Shown here piece after piece: positions 36,691 through 45,522 of a stretch of 64,000 nucleotides of DNA. Under the pieces are notes generated by a model, which did no database searches, was not told where the DNA came from, and saw only the letters and a program-made list of their open reading frames with translations. Made by a program: the position numbers and the translations under genes. The stretch comes from Massilia sp. Mn16-1_5 (GTDB lineage: Bacteria; Pseudomonadota; Gammaproteobacteria; Burkholderiales; Burkholderiaceae_D), in contig NZ_PPXQ01000018.1 in NCBI RefSeq assembly GCF_004798585.1, forward strand, positions 62,001 through 126,000, in the 5' to 3' direction. How positions within the stretch are numbered: the first letter of the stretch is position 1; each line of letters starts with the position of its first letter.

Positions 36691-37809
36691 ATGACTCTTT
36701 CAGAAAAAATTCAAGCCAAGGAAGCAGAATTAACCGCACGTTTAGAAGCACTACGTGTTACCGCTCTCAAACGCTTTAGCGCCATTAACGGTCCCTCGTC
36801 GGTGCATCAAATGCACGCGCATATCGGAAGAAACAACAATATTTTTGTTGATAGCGTGCGAATGCAGTTCCAATCACCGAGTGACTTCATCGCCCTTTGG
36901 ATCGCTGGCCTCACCCGCACTCTTGAGGAAAAGCGGGCGTCAATTCTTCGCAGACGAGAATACGGAGATTATAAAAAGCGAACCGAACAAATTATTCCGG
37001 AGATGTTACAAGATCCGATTTTGCAGGAATATATTTACATATTCTTAGAGAGAAATTTTTATCGCAATTTTGAAGCACGAGTACGTGCTAAACCTGGCGA
37101 CGAACTATGGCAAGTTTGGTTTGGGGAAGGCAACTTGGTTTGGGGCCTTCTCATAGCCCCTGCGCGCCGCTTTGGTGAATGGACCAATGACAAGAGCCAG
37201 ATGCGTCGAGAGTTATATACGTACTGGACCATCGGTCATGTCTTAGCGACAGGCTTAATTGCCCCAGATTGCGAAGACCCGGTTCAGTTTGAGGATGTAA
37301 ACGCATTTCTTACGTTTTACAAGACCGTTCTTGCTCGCGTATCACGATCCCCGTATGAACGGGAAATATCTGCACTTTATATCAACTATGTCCGGACTAG
37401 CTCTGACCCGTATCGTATCCCACTTCTAATTCCTGAATTAAGATTTGCGGGGAAAGAAACAAAGCACATACACAGACTCGATTTTTCAGTCCTTAACGCT
37501 CATACCATGGAGATGACAGGGTTTGAATTCAGCCCAGCTTCTACTCATATGGCAATCGATGGCATTAAAAGCAAAACGCAAAAAACGCTAAATGAAGAAC
37601 TCTCAAAAAAATGGGCAAAGGAGACCGCCAAGCGTAATGATTATTTCAACGAATACGGGATCACAACGATAACATTTGCTGATCCTGAACTTACACACAT
37701 CAACAAATGCTGGGAGCGAATGAGGAAAATACTGGAGGCGAAAACTGAGGTATCACTCACTCTTGAGGATGCAGAGAATGCACTGAAGGCCGTGTTTGCA
37801 ACTATTTGA
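36691..37809 (+). CDS. AT-rich orphan of unknown function, possible PD-(D/E)XK-like nuclease
   Basis: A 372-residue protein that I cannot assign with confidence. Base composition is far from its surroundings (about 40% GC in sampled lines against roughly 65% nearby) and codons such as TTA, AGA and ATA are frequent, so it was very likely acquired. Distinct blocks are VWFGEGNLVWGLLIAP (about 145-160), RRELYTYWTIGHVLATGLIAP, PLLIPELRFAGKETKHIHRLDF (near 260) and GFEFSPASTH with GIKSKTQK after it (275-300). D in RLDF, E 15 residues later in GFEF, and the following lysines resemble a variant PD-(D/E)XK layout; this is inference. No signal peptide or membrane helix. No Shine-Dalgarno is evident, and no partner gene or integrase lies beside it. 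Confidence 0.7.
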   Translation: MTLSEKIQAKEAELTARLEALRVTALKRFSAINGPSSVHQMHAHIGRNNNIFVDSVRMQFQSPSDFIALWIAGLTRTLEEKRASILRRREYGDYKKRTEQIIPEMLQDPILQEYIYIFLERNFYRNFEARVRAKPGDELWQVWFGEGNLVWGLLIAPARRFGEWTNDKSQMRRELYTYWTIGHVLATGLIAPDCEDPVQFEDVNAFLTFYKTVLARVSRSPYEREISALYINYVRTSSDPYRIPLLIPELRFAGKETKHIHRLDFSVLNAHTMEMTGFEFSPASTHMAIDGIKSKTQKTLNEELSKKWAKETAKRNDYFNEYGITTITFADPELTHINKCWERMRKILEAKTEVSLTLEDAENALKAVFATI

Positions 37810-37882
37810 GACTCACAATTTTTTCCGCCTATCCTTTCCGACAGCTTGGGCGTGACCGATCATCCGGCCGCACCCGACATGC

Positions 37883-38671
37883 TCACTTCACATTGATAAA
37901 CGGGATCGCCCCACCCGCCACGTTCGGCAGCTTGCCATCCCACTTCTCGATCGCCAGGCGCTGATTCTCCATCTCGCGCAGGCGGATCAGTTCCGGTGTC
38001 ACCTGCTGGCGCTGGATCGCCAGCGATTCGGCTTCGGCCTTGGCCTGGGCGACGCGCTGGCGGGCTTCGACCTCGATGCGCAGCAGGTCGCGCTCGGCCT
38101 TCAGCTTCAATTGTTCGGCCGTGGTCTTGGCTTCGATCGCTTCGTTGAAGGATTTTGAAAAGTTAAAATTCACGATAGAGAACTCGTCGACCACAATCGC
38201 GTGGCGCGCCAGGCGTTCGCGCAGCTGGGTGACGATCTGGTCGCGCACGTCGGTGCGCTTGGCGATCAGTTCCTCGGCCGTGAAGCGCGCGGTCACGGCC
38301 TTCACCGCTTCCTGCACCGAGGGGATGATCATGCGTTCGCCCGGCTGGTTGCCGAGGTCGCGGAAGATGGAGACGGCGCCTTCCGGCTTGACATGGTAGT
38401 TCAGCGCCACGCGCGTGTGCACGATCTGCAGGTCGCGCGAGGCGGCATCGCCCTCGCCCTCTCCTTTCTGGATCGAGACGTTGACCAGGTTGATCTTCTG
38501 CGCCAGCGGGATGCGGAAGTGGATGCCCTCGCTCAGCACCTCGTCGCTCGGGCTGCCGAAGGTGGTCTTCACGCCGCGGTGGCCTGCGGGGACGGTGCCG
38601 AAGGGTGCCAGTGCGAACAGCAGCACCAGCACGATGAGGGCGGTGATGATTTTGATGGGCAGTCTCCTCAT
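37883..38671 (-). CDS. Prohibitin/HflC-like SPFH-domain membrane protein
   Basis: A 262-residue protein with one N-terminal membrane helix (IKIITALIVLVLLFALAPFG) and an SPFH/band-7 domain (about 25-200), including VPAGHRGVKTTFGSPSDEVLSEGIHFRIP and the helical QLKLKAERDLLRIEVEARQRVAQAKAEAE region expected to form coiled coils. Bacterial prohibitin-like proteins form ring assemblies at the membrane and modulate proteases such as FtsH. The ATG at 38671, preceded by AAAGGGAG, is preferred to a TTG five codons upstream. No hflK partner is adjacent. A palindrome AACGAT-N8-ATCGTT at 38699-38718 overlaps its promoter region. Confidence 0.9.
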   Translation of the reverse strand: MRRLPIKIITALIVLVLLFALAPFGTVPAGHRGVKTTFGSPSDEVLSEGIHFRIPLAQKINLVNVSIQKGEGEGDAASRDLQIVHTRVALNYHVKPEGAVSIFRDLGNQPGERMIIPSVQEAVKAVTARFTAEELIAKRTDVRDQIVTQLRERLARHAIVVDEFSIVNFNFSKSFNEAIEAKTTAEQLKLKAERDLLRIEVEARQRVAQAKAEAESLAIQRQQVTPELIRLREMENQRLAIEKWDGKLPNVAGGAIPFINVK

Positions 38672-38790
38672 GTTCTCCCTTTCCAATAAGTGTTATTGAA
38701 CGATCAAAGTATATCGTTGCTGAACAGTTAGAAAGGGAGAATTAAAAGGAAGACTTGATCTAGAAATCGAAGCGTCGGTGCTGGTGACTA

Positions 38791-38822
38791 CTACGCGTGG
38801 GCAGCAAAGCTGCCCACCTTAC
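38791..38822 (-). repeat. REP-like hairpin with variant GTAA foot
   Basis: On the minus strand: GTAAGGTGGGCAGC, a short loop, then GCTGCCCACGCG. Stem GTGGGCAGC / GCTGCCCAC is nine base pairs, longer than in the RAYT-flanking copies, and the foot is GTAA instead of GTAG. It lies 14 bases after the stop of the cytochrome-dehydrogenase gene. Confidence 0.75.
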
Positions 38823-38836
38823 GGGACAACGTGCCG

Positions 38837-40513
38837 TTATTTTTCTGGCGTGATCCGCCACACGACGCCACCGCCGTCGTCGACCACCAGCAGCGCGCCG
38901 TCCGCAGCCACTTCTACGGCGGCCGGACGACCCCACACATCGCGGTCGCTCAGCACGGTGCCGGTCATGAAGTCCTGGTACTGCCCGGTCGGCACGCCGT
39001 TCTTCATCGGGACGCGTACCACCTTGTACCCGGTACGCATGCCGCGGTTCCAGGAGCCGTGCAGCGCGAGGAAGATGTCGCCCTCGTACTCTTTCGGGAA
39101 GGCGAACTTCGCGCCCTTCGGCGCCTGGTACACGACCATGCCCAGCGGCGCCGAGTGCGACTGGATCAGGGTGTCGGGCACGATCACCTTGTTTTTCAGG
39201 TCGGGCCGGATGCCCTGCAAACGCGGGTCTTCGTTGGCGCCGATGTAGTACCACGGCCAGCCATAGAAACCCTCCTTCTTCACGCGCGTGACGTAGTCGG
39301 GCGGCAGGTTGTCGCCCAGCTCGTCGCGCTCGTTCACGCTGCAGAACAGTTCATTCGTCTTCGGATGCACCAGCATGCCGACGCAGTTGCGCAGGCCGTT
39401 CGCATACGGGCGCCGATTCTTGCCGTCCGCATCGAAGGCCAGCACGGCGGCGCGTTCAAGCTCTTCGCCCCAGGCGGCGCCGACGCCATACTTCGCTTCC
39501 CACTGCGCGAGCGGCTGCGGCGGCTTGTCGCCGATCTTGGAGGCGTAGTTGGTGGCCGAGCCGACCGACAGGAACAGGGTCTTGCCGTCGTTCGAGAACG
39601 CGATCGTGCGCGTGACGTGGCCGCCGCTGGTGTCGCTGATCTTCTCGACGACGACTTCCGGCTCGCCCTTGGCCTTCAGGTCGCCGACGCTGTACGCGAA
39701 GCGCACCACCGAGTTCACGTTGGCGACGTACAGGTATTTTGGATTGGGACCGGCCGGCCACAAGGCCATGCCATAGGGACGAGACAGGCCGGTGGCGAAC
39801 ACGCTGCTGGTGTCGGCCTTGGCGCCGTCCTTCGAACGCAGGACCGTGATCTGCCCCTTGGCCGCCTCGGACAGGAAGATGTCGCCGTTCGGAGCCCGCA
39901 GCGGCAGGCGCGGCTTGCCGAGCTTGTCGGCATAGATGCCGACTTTAAAACCTTTCGGGACGGCCGGCATGGCGCCGTCGGGGCGCGGCGCCAGCTTCGG
40001 GCCGTTGCCGGCGCTGTCGCTGGCGTAGGGCGCGACCAGGTCGGTGGCCTTGATGTGGTGGACGTCGCCAGGCTTGTCGGCATTCCAGGCGGCGCTATCG
40101 TTCACCGCTGCCTTCGCGGTCGCGGCCGGCGTGGCCGCCTTGCCGCTTTGCGTGGCCAGGTAGTCGATCACGGCGGCGCGCTGCTTCGCATCGGCGACGC
40201 CGATCGGCATCGCGGTGCCGGGGACGTCCTTGTTCGGGTCGCGCAGGAAGACGTCGAGTTCCTCTTTCGTCCAGGTCTTGCCAGCGGCGCCCGCCTTCGT
40301 CAGGGCGTCTGTGTAGTTGAAGTTGGGGACGGCGGCGGCTTTGCGGCCCAGGACATTGAACAGGCCGGGGCCGGCGCGCGAGCTCATCGCCGCATCGACC
40401 GTATGGCAGCTGGCGCAGTTTTGTTCGAAGTAGGTTTGGCCGGCCGTCGGGGCGGCATGCGCCGTCGCAGTCAAGGTGACGGCGGCGGCAAGCGCGGTGA
40501 GATGATTTTTCAT
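38837..40513 (-). CDS. Periplasmic cytochrome c - sorbosone/glucose dehydrogenase-like fusion
   Basis: A 558-residue exported protein. A signal peptide (to about residue 20) is followed by a class I cytochrome c domain (25-125) with heme motif CASCH at 33-37 and axial Met in GTAMPIG. A six-bladed beta-propeller of the glucose/sorbosone dehydrogenase type (about 175-555) has landmarks PYGMALWPAGPNPKYLYVAN, GLRNCVGMLVHPKT, FYGWPWYYIG and HGSWNRGMRTGYKVVRVP. Such propellers bind PQQ and oxidise sugars or aldehydes. The fused cytochrome would take electrons directly to the respiratory chain. The substrate is unknown. It follows the M14 peptidase gene by nine bases. Confidence 0.87.
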   Translation of the reverse strand: MKNHLTALAAAVTLTATAHAAPTAGQTYFEQNCASCHTVDAAMSSRAGPGLFNVLGRKAAAVPNFNYTDALTKAGAAGKTWTKEELDVFLRDPNKDVPGTAMPIGVADAKQRAAVIDYLATQSGKAATPAATAKAAVNDSAAWNADKPGDVHHIKATDLVAPYASDSAGNGPKLAPRPDGAMPAVPKGFKVGIYADKLGKPRLPLRAPNGDIFLSEAAKGQITVLRSKDGAKADTSSVFATGLSRPYGMALWPAGPNPKYLYVANVNSVVRFAYSVGDLKAKGEPEVVVEKISDTSGGHVTRTIAFSNDGKTLFLSVGSATNYASKIGDKPPQPLAQWEAKYGVGAAWGEELERAAVLAFDADGKNRRPYANGLRNCVGMLVHPKTNELFCSVNERDELGDNLPPDYVTRVKKEGFYGWPWYYIGANEDPRLQGIRPDLKNKVIVPDTLIQSHSAPLGMVVYQAPKGAKFAFPKEYEGDIFLALHGSWNRGMRTGYKVVRVPMKNGVPTGQYQDFMTGTVLSDRDVWGRPAAVEVAADGALLVVDDGGGVVWRITPEK

Positions 40514-40522
40514 GGCGTGACC

Positions 40523-42211
40523 TTACTCGACCATGAACACCGGATAGCGGCGCCATTCCGGTTCGCGGTAGGTGTCGCAGTGAGCGAAGATGAAGTCGAG
40601 GACCGCTTCCTGGTTCGCCAGCAGCGCCGGATTGGCGGCTTTCCACTCCGCGAACTTGGCAGCCAGCGCCGGTTCATCACGCAGCAGGCGTTCGGCTTCG
40701 TCCTCGAACACGTAGTCCGAATACGCTTCCTTCTTTTCCAGCACGCTGTTGAAGAAGCCCCAGCGGAAGAAGCTGTCGTGGGCCTGCGGTTCCAGGGTTT
40801 CGACGACGTAGCGCGCCTTGTCCTGGTCGAGCGAGACGATCACGTCGCCGGCGCGCACCAGCACCTGGCCGCGGCGCTTTTCCAGCTGCACGTCGTCGTG
40901 GAACATGTGGCCCTCGTAGGCGTTCGGACGCGAGGAGACCGAAGCGACGTGGTAGTACGCCACGTCCTGCATGCGGTCCTCGAGCACGCGCTCCAGCTGC
41001 ACGCCATTCAGTTCGAGCCGCTCGATGGCTTCGCGCCAGGCCTGCGGCACGATGTAGGCCTTCGGCGCCTGCACCGTGACGTCGGCTTTAAAGCGATTGT
41101 AGTAGGTGATGTCGCGTTCCCACGGCTTGCTGCGGTCGTAGTAGAGGCGCGAGTAATCGCCCAGCACGCTCGGCTTGTAGCAGGCTTCGTAGCCCTTGAA
41201 GCGGAAAGTACTCGTGTTCTGTTCGTCCATCACCCAGTGCACCGGCCACTCGGCACGGGTGCGGCCAGCGGCCTTGGCGGCGCGGCGCAGGGACTGGATC
41301 TGGTCCGCGTGCTGCACCGTGAAATCGAGCGCCGTCTCGACCAGGGCGCGCATCGATTCGTAGCGGTTTTTAAACGGCTTCAGCATGTGCGTCTCGGGCA
41401 TGAAGCCGATCGTGTGGTGCAGGGCCGCGTAGCCGGTCGAGAAGCGCGCCGTTTCCAGGAACTCGGCGATGCCGTGGTCCGGGCTGTCCTTGACCGGATT
41501 CACGTAGGGGCAGGTCGGCCAGCCGCGCGCTTCCATCTCGGCGTACATCGCCGGCAGCATGGTGCCAGTGAGGAAGCCGCCCAGCTCAGTCCCCAGCTTG
41601 TCGGCCTGGGTGTGGATCAGGGTCATCGTATAGGTGTAGTCGGCGCCGTTGGAGGTATGGGTATCGACCATCACGTCCGGATCCCAGGTCGCGAACAGTT
41701 TATTGAAAGTCTGCGCCGTCAGGGTGTCGCACTTGACGAAGTCGCGGTTCAGGTCGAGGTGGCGGCTGTTGCCGCGGAAACCGAACTGCTCGGGGCCGTC
41801 CTGGTTTACGCGCGAGGTGTTGGCGCGGTTGATGCTGCCGTCGACGTTGTAGAGCGGGACGAACAGGAACACGGTCCTGCCCAGCTTTGCCACACGCTCG
41901 GGCTGGAGGCAGAAGTCGCGCACCAGCGCCATGCAGGCGTCGACGCCCTCCGGTTCGCCCGGGTGGATGCCGTTGTTGTTGAAGAAGACCGGACGCCCGG
42001 CCGCCTTGATCGCCTGAACATCGAAGACGCCGTCGCCGCTCACCACGCCCGCGTGGATCGGCAGGCCGGCATCCGAAGTGCCGACGACGCCGAATTGCAG
42101 CACGTTCGGGTATTGACGGGCGAGGTCTTCGTACCAGGCGATGCACTCGGTGTGGGTGGTGGTCTGGTTCTGGTTGCCCAGTTCGTAGGGCGTCTTCAAT
42201 GCGTTCGACAT
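40523..42211 (-). CDS. M14 family zinc carboxypeptidase-like protein
   Basis: A 562-residue protein of the M14 metallocarboxypeptidase fold. Zinc ligands His and Glu are in NNNGIHPGEPEGVDA (about residues 78-92), the Asn-Arg substrate-binding motif in HLDLNRDFVK (about 150) and the third zinc His in VDTHTSNGADYTY (about 182). No signal peptide is apparent, so a cytosolic location or atypical export is possible. The long C-terminal region (300-562) is less conserved and its function is unclear. It precedes the cytochrome-propeller gene in the same transcript. Confidence 0.88.
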   Translation of the reverse strand: MSNALKTPYELGNQNQTTTHTECIAWYEDLARQYPNVLQFGVVGTSDAGLPIHAGVVSGDGVFDVQAIKAAGRPVFFNNNGIHPGEPEGVDACMALVRDFCLQPERVAKLGRTVFLFVPLYNVDGSINRANTSRVNQDGPEQFGFRGNSRHLDLNRDFVKCDTLTAQTFNKLFATWDPDVMVDTHTSNGADYTYTMTLIHTQADKLGTELGGFLTGTMLPAMYAEMEARGWPTCPYVNPVKDSPDHGIAEFLETARFSTGYAALHHTIGFMPETHMLKPFKNRYESMRALVETALDFTVQHADQIQSLRRAAKAAGRTRAEWPVHWVMDEQNTSTFRFKGYEACYKPSVLGDYSRLYYDRSKPWERDITYYNRFKADVTVQAPKAYIVPQAWREAIERLELNGVQLERVLEDRMQDVAYYHVASVSSRPNAYEGHMFHDDVQLEKRRGQVLVRAGDVIVSLDQDKARYVVETLEPQAHDSFFRWGFFNSVLEKKEAYSDYVFEDEAERLLRDEPALAAKFAEWKAANPALLANQEAVLDFIFAHCDTYREPEWRRYPVFMVE

Positions 42212-42243
42212 GGTGTATTAACGGGGGGAGTTGAGGCCAGGCG

Positions 42244-43740
42244 CTACGATACCGCAGATGCGTCCGAGAGTGGCAATGCAATCGCCAGCGTGGTGCCGCG
42301 TTCGGGTGCGGAGCGCACTTCCATCGTGCCGTGCAGCGCGTACACGCGTTCGCGCATGCCGATGATGCCGATGCCCTCGGAACTGCTGGCCGGATCGAAG
42401 CCCTGGCCGTTGTCCTCGACCTCGATGCGCAAGGTGTCGTTCGCCGCGTCCAGCACCAGCGTCACGTCGGCCGCCGTGGCGCTAGCGTGCTTCATGATGT
42501 TCGACAGCGCTTCCTGCACGATGCGATAAGCGGAAATGGCCAGCTCGTTGCCGAGCTTCGAGAAATCGCCTTCCGAGTGGAAGGAGAAGCGGCAGCCGGC
42601 GCTGTCGTAGTGGCGCAGCATCTCCTCGACCGCGCCGTGCAGGCCGAGCATGTCGAGCACTTCCGGGCGCAGGCGCCGTACCAGGCGGCGGCCGTTGGCG
42701 TACAGGTCGAGCGCGAGCTTCGTGATCGCGCCCGCCTTGGCGCGGATCTCTTCGGTCTCGGGCGCGGGCGGCGCCTTGGAGGCCAGGGTGCCGATGCTCT
42801 GCGCTTCCAGGCGCACCGCGATCAGTGAGGCGTTCAATTCGTCGTGGATCTCGACTGCGATACTCTTGCGTTCGTCCTCGATGATGCTGTTCACCTTCTG
42901 GATCAGTTTTCTCTTGTCGGCATCGGCGCGCAGCGCCTCGTTGCGCGATTCGACCAGGTCGCGCGTGCGCTCGGCGACCTTGTTCTCCAGGTCCTGGGTC
43001 GAGCGGTCGAGCGCCACCGACATCTCGCCGATCGAGGCTTGCAGCTCCCCTACTTCGCCGCCCGTCGTCACCGGCAGGTCGACCCGGTATTGGCCGCCAC
43101 GGATCGCGCGCAGCGCCTGGATCGCTTCCTTCAGCGGCAGCGTTAGCGAGCGTGCCAGCACCCAGGCCAGCACGCCGCTAGCGGCCAGGGCCAGCGCCGC
43201 CATCGCCAGCTCGATCCTGAAACGCCTGGCCTGCTTGGCCAGCATGTTCGAGGGCGACATACGCACCTGCACCGCGCCGACGATCTCGGTGGTCAGCGTC
43301 GGCGGCCGTGCATCGCTCGACGCCGAGACGTGCGGGGTGCCGTTGTCCGTGAACAGGTTGATCCAGACCACCTGCTTGCGGATCGGCGCTTCGTAGTAGT
43401 GCGGCTCGGCGTCCTGGGCGGTCTCCGAGGTGACGCGCAGCGCGCGCTTGCCGCTGGCGTCGACCACGTCGATGCGGAAGATGTTCTTGTCGGACTGCAC
43501 CAGGCCGTTGATCGTCAGGCGCAGGTCGGTGAGATTGCCCGAGATGACGTTGTATTCGCTGGTCTCGGCCAAGGCACGGGCGAGGATGCGTCCGCGCTCG
43601 CTCAGCTCTTCGGCTACCTGGGCGCGGTGCGCGTACCAGGAGTACCAGACGAAGGCCGTGAACAGGAACACCACCGGCAGCATGGTAATGAAGGCCATGC
43701 GCAGGCCGATGCTCCAGCTGCGCCAGAAGCGCAGTCTCAT
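42244..43740 (-). CDS. Sensor histidine kinase, NarX-type HisKA_3
   Basis: A 498-residue membrane kinase. TM1 is at about 15-35, then a periplasmic sensor (about 38-175), TM2 at about 178-198, HAMP (to about 250), a coiled coil, and the HisKA_3 dimerisation/phosphoacceptor region with H299 in SIAVEIHDELN. HATPase_c follows with the N box in EALSNIMKHAS and the glycine-rich DNGQGFDP and GIGIIGMRER. It overlaps the binding-protein gene by four bases, with a NarL-type response regulator upstream, so all three form one operon. The periplasmic binding protein is the probable signal-capturing partner. Confidence 0.94.
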   Translation of the reverse strand: MRLRFWRSWSIGLRMAFITMLPVVFLFTAFVWYSWYAHRAQVAEELSERGRILARALAETSEYNVISGNLTDLRLTINGLVQSDKNIFRIDVVDASGKRALRVTSETAQDAEPHYYEAPIRKQVVWINLFTDNGTPHVSASSDARPPTLTTEIVGAVQVRMSPSNMLAKQARRFRIELAMAALALAASGVLAWVLARSLTLPLKEAIQALRAIRGGQYRVDLPVTTGGEVGELQASIGEMSVALDRSTQDLENKVAERTRDLVESRNEALRADADKRKLIQKVNSIIEDERKSIAVEIHDELNASLIAVRLEAQSIGTLASKAPPAPETEEIRAKAGAITKLALDLYANGRRLVRRLRPEVLDMLGLHGAVEEMLRHYDSAGCRFSFHSEGDFSKLGNELAISAYRIVQEALSNIMKHASATAADVTLVLDAANDTLRIEVEDNGQGFDPASSSEGIGIIGMRERVYALHGTMEVRSAPERGTTLAIALPLSDASAVS

Positions 43741-44606
43741 GGCCGCGCGCGCGCAAAACGGCGCGCTTCAGGGCTGACGGCGATGTCGAGCGAACGCGCC
43801 ACGCCTTCGTTGATCGTGGTGCGGAAGTAGCGCGGGAACTGCGGCGGCTGCAATTCTCCGCTGGCGACGAAGCCGGCCGCCATTTCCGCCACCTGGGCGT
43901 TGATGTCCTCGATCTCGGAATAGATCGTGGCGAGCGCACCGACTTTCACCATGTCGGCGGAGAAGCCGATCACCGCCTGCTTGCGGCGATAGGTCGAAAG
44001 CAGGATGTTGCGGATGTTTTCCGGGTTGTAGATGGCGCTGTCGGGCAGTGCCAGCAGCACCTCGTGGCGGCCGATGCGGGACAAGACATCGCCCAGGTTG
44101 TCGTCATGCCCGGCCTGCAGCACGTCGGCCTGCCCGGCGAGCAGCGGCTGCAGGTAGCCGGTGTCGGGACCGAGGATGGCCGCGGCGCGTACCGGCCGCC
44201 GGTACAGCAGCGCGGCCAGGCGCAGCTGGTCGCCGGGCGCCGGTTCGGCGTACACCGCCGTCATCATGCGCGCTCGCGCCGGCGGCAGGCGGTCGACGAT
44301 GGCATGCCAGACCTGGCTCGAGGTGAAGGCGGAGATCACCACGCAATCGCAGCGGCGTGCGACCGCTTCGCGCAGGGCGTCGGGGCCGATCGCGATATAC
44401 ACCATGCGCCGGCGCTGGGCCAGCTCGGTGCGAAAGCCGGCAAAGGTCGGCACCAGGCGCTTATACAGGTCTTCGGCGATGCGTACCGTCAGGCTGCTGT
44501 CGCCGCCGGGGAAGATCTGGAAGCGGTAGCCGGGCGCTTGCACCGGCGCCGCGGTCACAGCACCGGCAGCCAGCATCAGCCCCGCGACAAGAGAGCGCAG
44601 GCGCAT
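43737..44606 (-). CDS. Periplasmic substrate-binding protein of a signalling operon
   Basis: A 289-residue exported protein (signal peptide to about TAAPVQA). It resembles the ABC_sub_bind family of periplasmic binding proteins: ILGPDTGYLQPLLAGQ, LLALPDSAIYNPENIRNILLSTYRRKQAVIGFSADMVKVGAL and YFRTTINEGVARSLDI are landmarks. No ABC permease or ATPase is nearby. It sits between the response regulator (three bases away) and the histidine kinase (four-base overlap), which implies it delivers ligand information to the kinase rather than serving transport. Confidence 0.82.
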   Translation of the reverse strand: MRLRSLVAGLMLAAGAVTAAPVQAPGYRFQIFPGGDSSLTVRIAEDLYKRLVPTFAGFRTELAQRRRMVYIAIGPDALREAVARRCDCVVISAFTSSQVWHAIVDRLPPARARMMTAVYAEPAPGDQLRLAALLYRRPVRAAAILGPDTGYLQPLLAGQADVLQAGHDDNLGDVLSRIGRHEVLLALPDSAIYNPENIRNILLSTYRRKQAVIGFSADMVKVGALATIYSEIEDINAQVAEMAAGFVASGELQPPQFPRYFRTTINEGVARSLDIAVSPEARRFARARP

Positions 44607-44609
44607 GCG

Positions 44610-45269
44610 TCAGGGCTGGATCAGGCCATATTTGACGGCCAGCTTCGTGATGTGGGCCTGGCGCTCGACGCCCAGCTTTTCCTTGATCGACTGGCTGGTA
44701 TTGCTGATGGTCTTGGTGGACAGGTTCAGCTTCTCGGCGATCTCGCCATTGGTCAGTCCTTCGGCCATCAATTTGAAAATCTCGAGGCCGCGTTCGTCGA
44801 GCTGCGATTGCGGCGAGACGTCGCCGCGCACGGCGATGCTGGCCAATCGCTCGGCGATCTGGGGCGGGAAGTACAACTTGCCCGCATGCGCCTGGCGCAC
44901 GGCCGCGGCCAGGTCGGCCGGGTCGCAATCCTTGGTGACGAAGGCGTGCGCGCCGATGCGGTAGGTCTCCTTGATCAGGCTATCCTGGTCGAACTGGCTG
45001 AGGAAGACGACCTTGGCATGCGGGTCGGCGCGCAGGATGTTCTGCGCCGCGTCCAGGCCGGTCAGCTCGGTGCCGAAGCGGATGTCGAGCACGACCACGT
45101 CCGGCTGGTGCTCGGCATATAGCGCCACCGCCTCGCTCGGGGTGCGCGCCTGCGCGACGACATCCATGCCCTCGGCCGCGAGCGACATCGCAAACCCCGT
45201 CATCACGATCGGGTGGTCATCGGCCAGCATCACGCGAATTGCTTTCGAATTGCTCACGCTTCTCTCCAT
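44610..45269 (-). CDS. NarL/LuxR-type response regulator
   Basis: A 219-residue two-domain regulator. The receiver has acidic residues D17-D18, phospho-acceptor D62 in VVVLDIRFG and K113 in FVTKD. The C-terminal LuxR-type helix-turn-helix (EGLTNGEIAEKLNLSTKTIS, about 168-187) binds DNA. First gene of the regulator/binding protein/kinase operon. The exact start is not certain, since a later start nearer IRVMLADDHP is possible. Its targets cannot be read from sequence, but the divergent TonB-like gene 254 bases away is a candidate. Confidence 0.93.
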   Translation of the reverse strand: MERSVSNSKAIRVMLADDHPIVMTGFAMSLAAEGMDVVAQARTPSEAVALYAEHQPDVVVLDIRFGTELTGLDAAQNILRADPHAKVVFLSQFDQDSLIKETYRIGAHAFVTKDCDPADLAAAVRQAHAGKLYFPPQIAERLASIAVRGDVSPQSQLDERGLEIFKLMAEGLTNGEIAEKLNLSTKTISNTSQSIKEKLGVERQAHITKLAVKYGLIQP

Positions 45270-45522
45270 ACGTTACATCCGCTTACCAATCTCCGGCAGT
45301 TAAGTGTGCCATGTGACGGAAGACTAGTCGGTATGAGTTGATTATTTCATACAAGCTTTGCTGAGGCGAGCAAACTGATCAGGCATACACGATTGCCAAC
45401 AAAACTCTTTACTCGTTGCTAGCTAATGGCATATATTACTTCCGCAGATTAGAAGGATGCAGCACTTCCCGTAAGCAAAGCCCTGCCAGCCGTACGCCAG
45501 GGCGTATAACAAGGAGATCGCC

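Noticed and set aside
36643..37882. Genomic island or prophage around the AT-rich gene.
   Set aside because: Only one gene deviates in composition; no integrase, tRNA attachment site or direct repeats were found at the borders.
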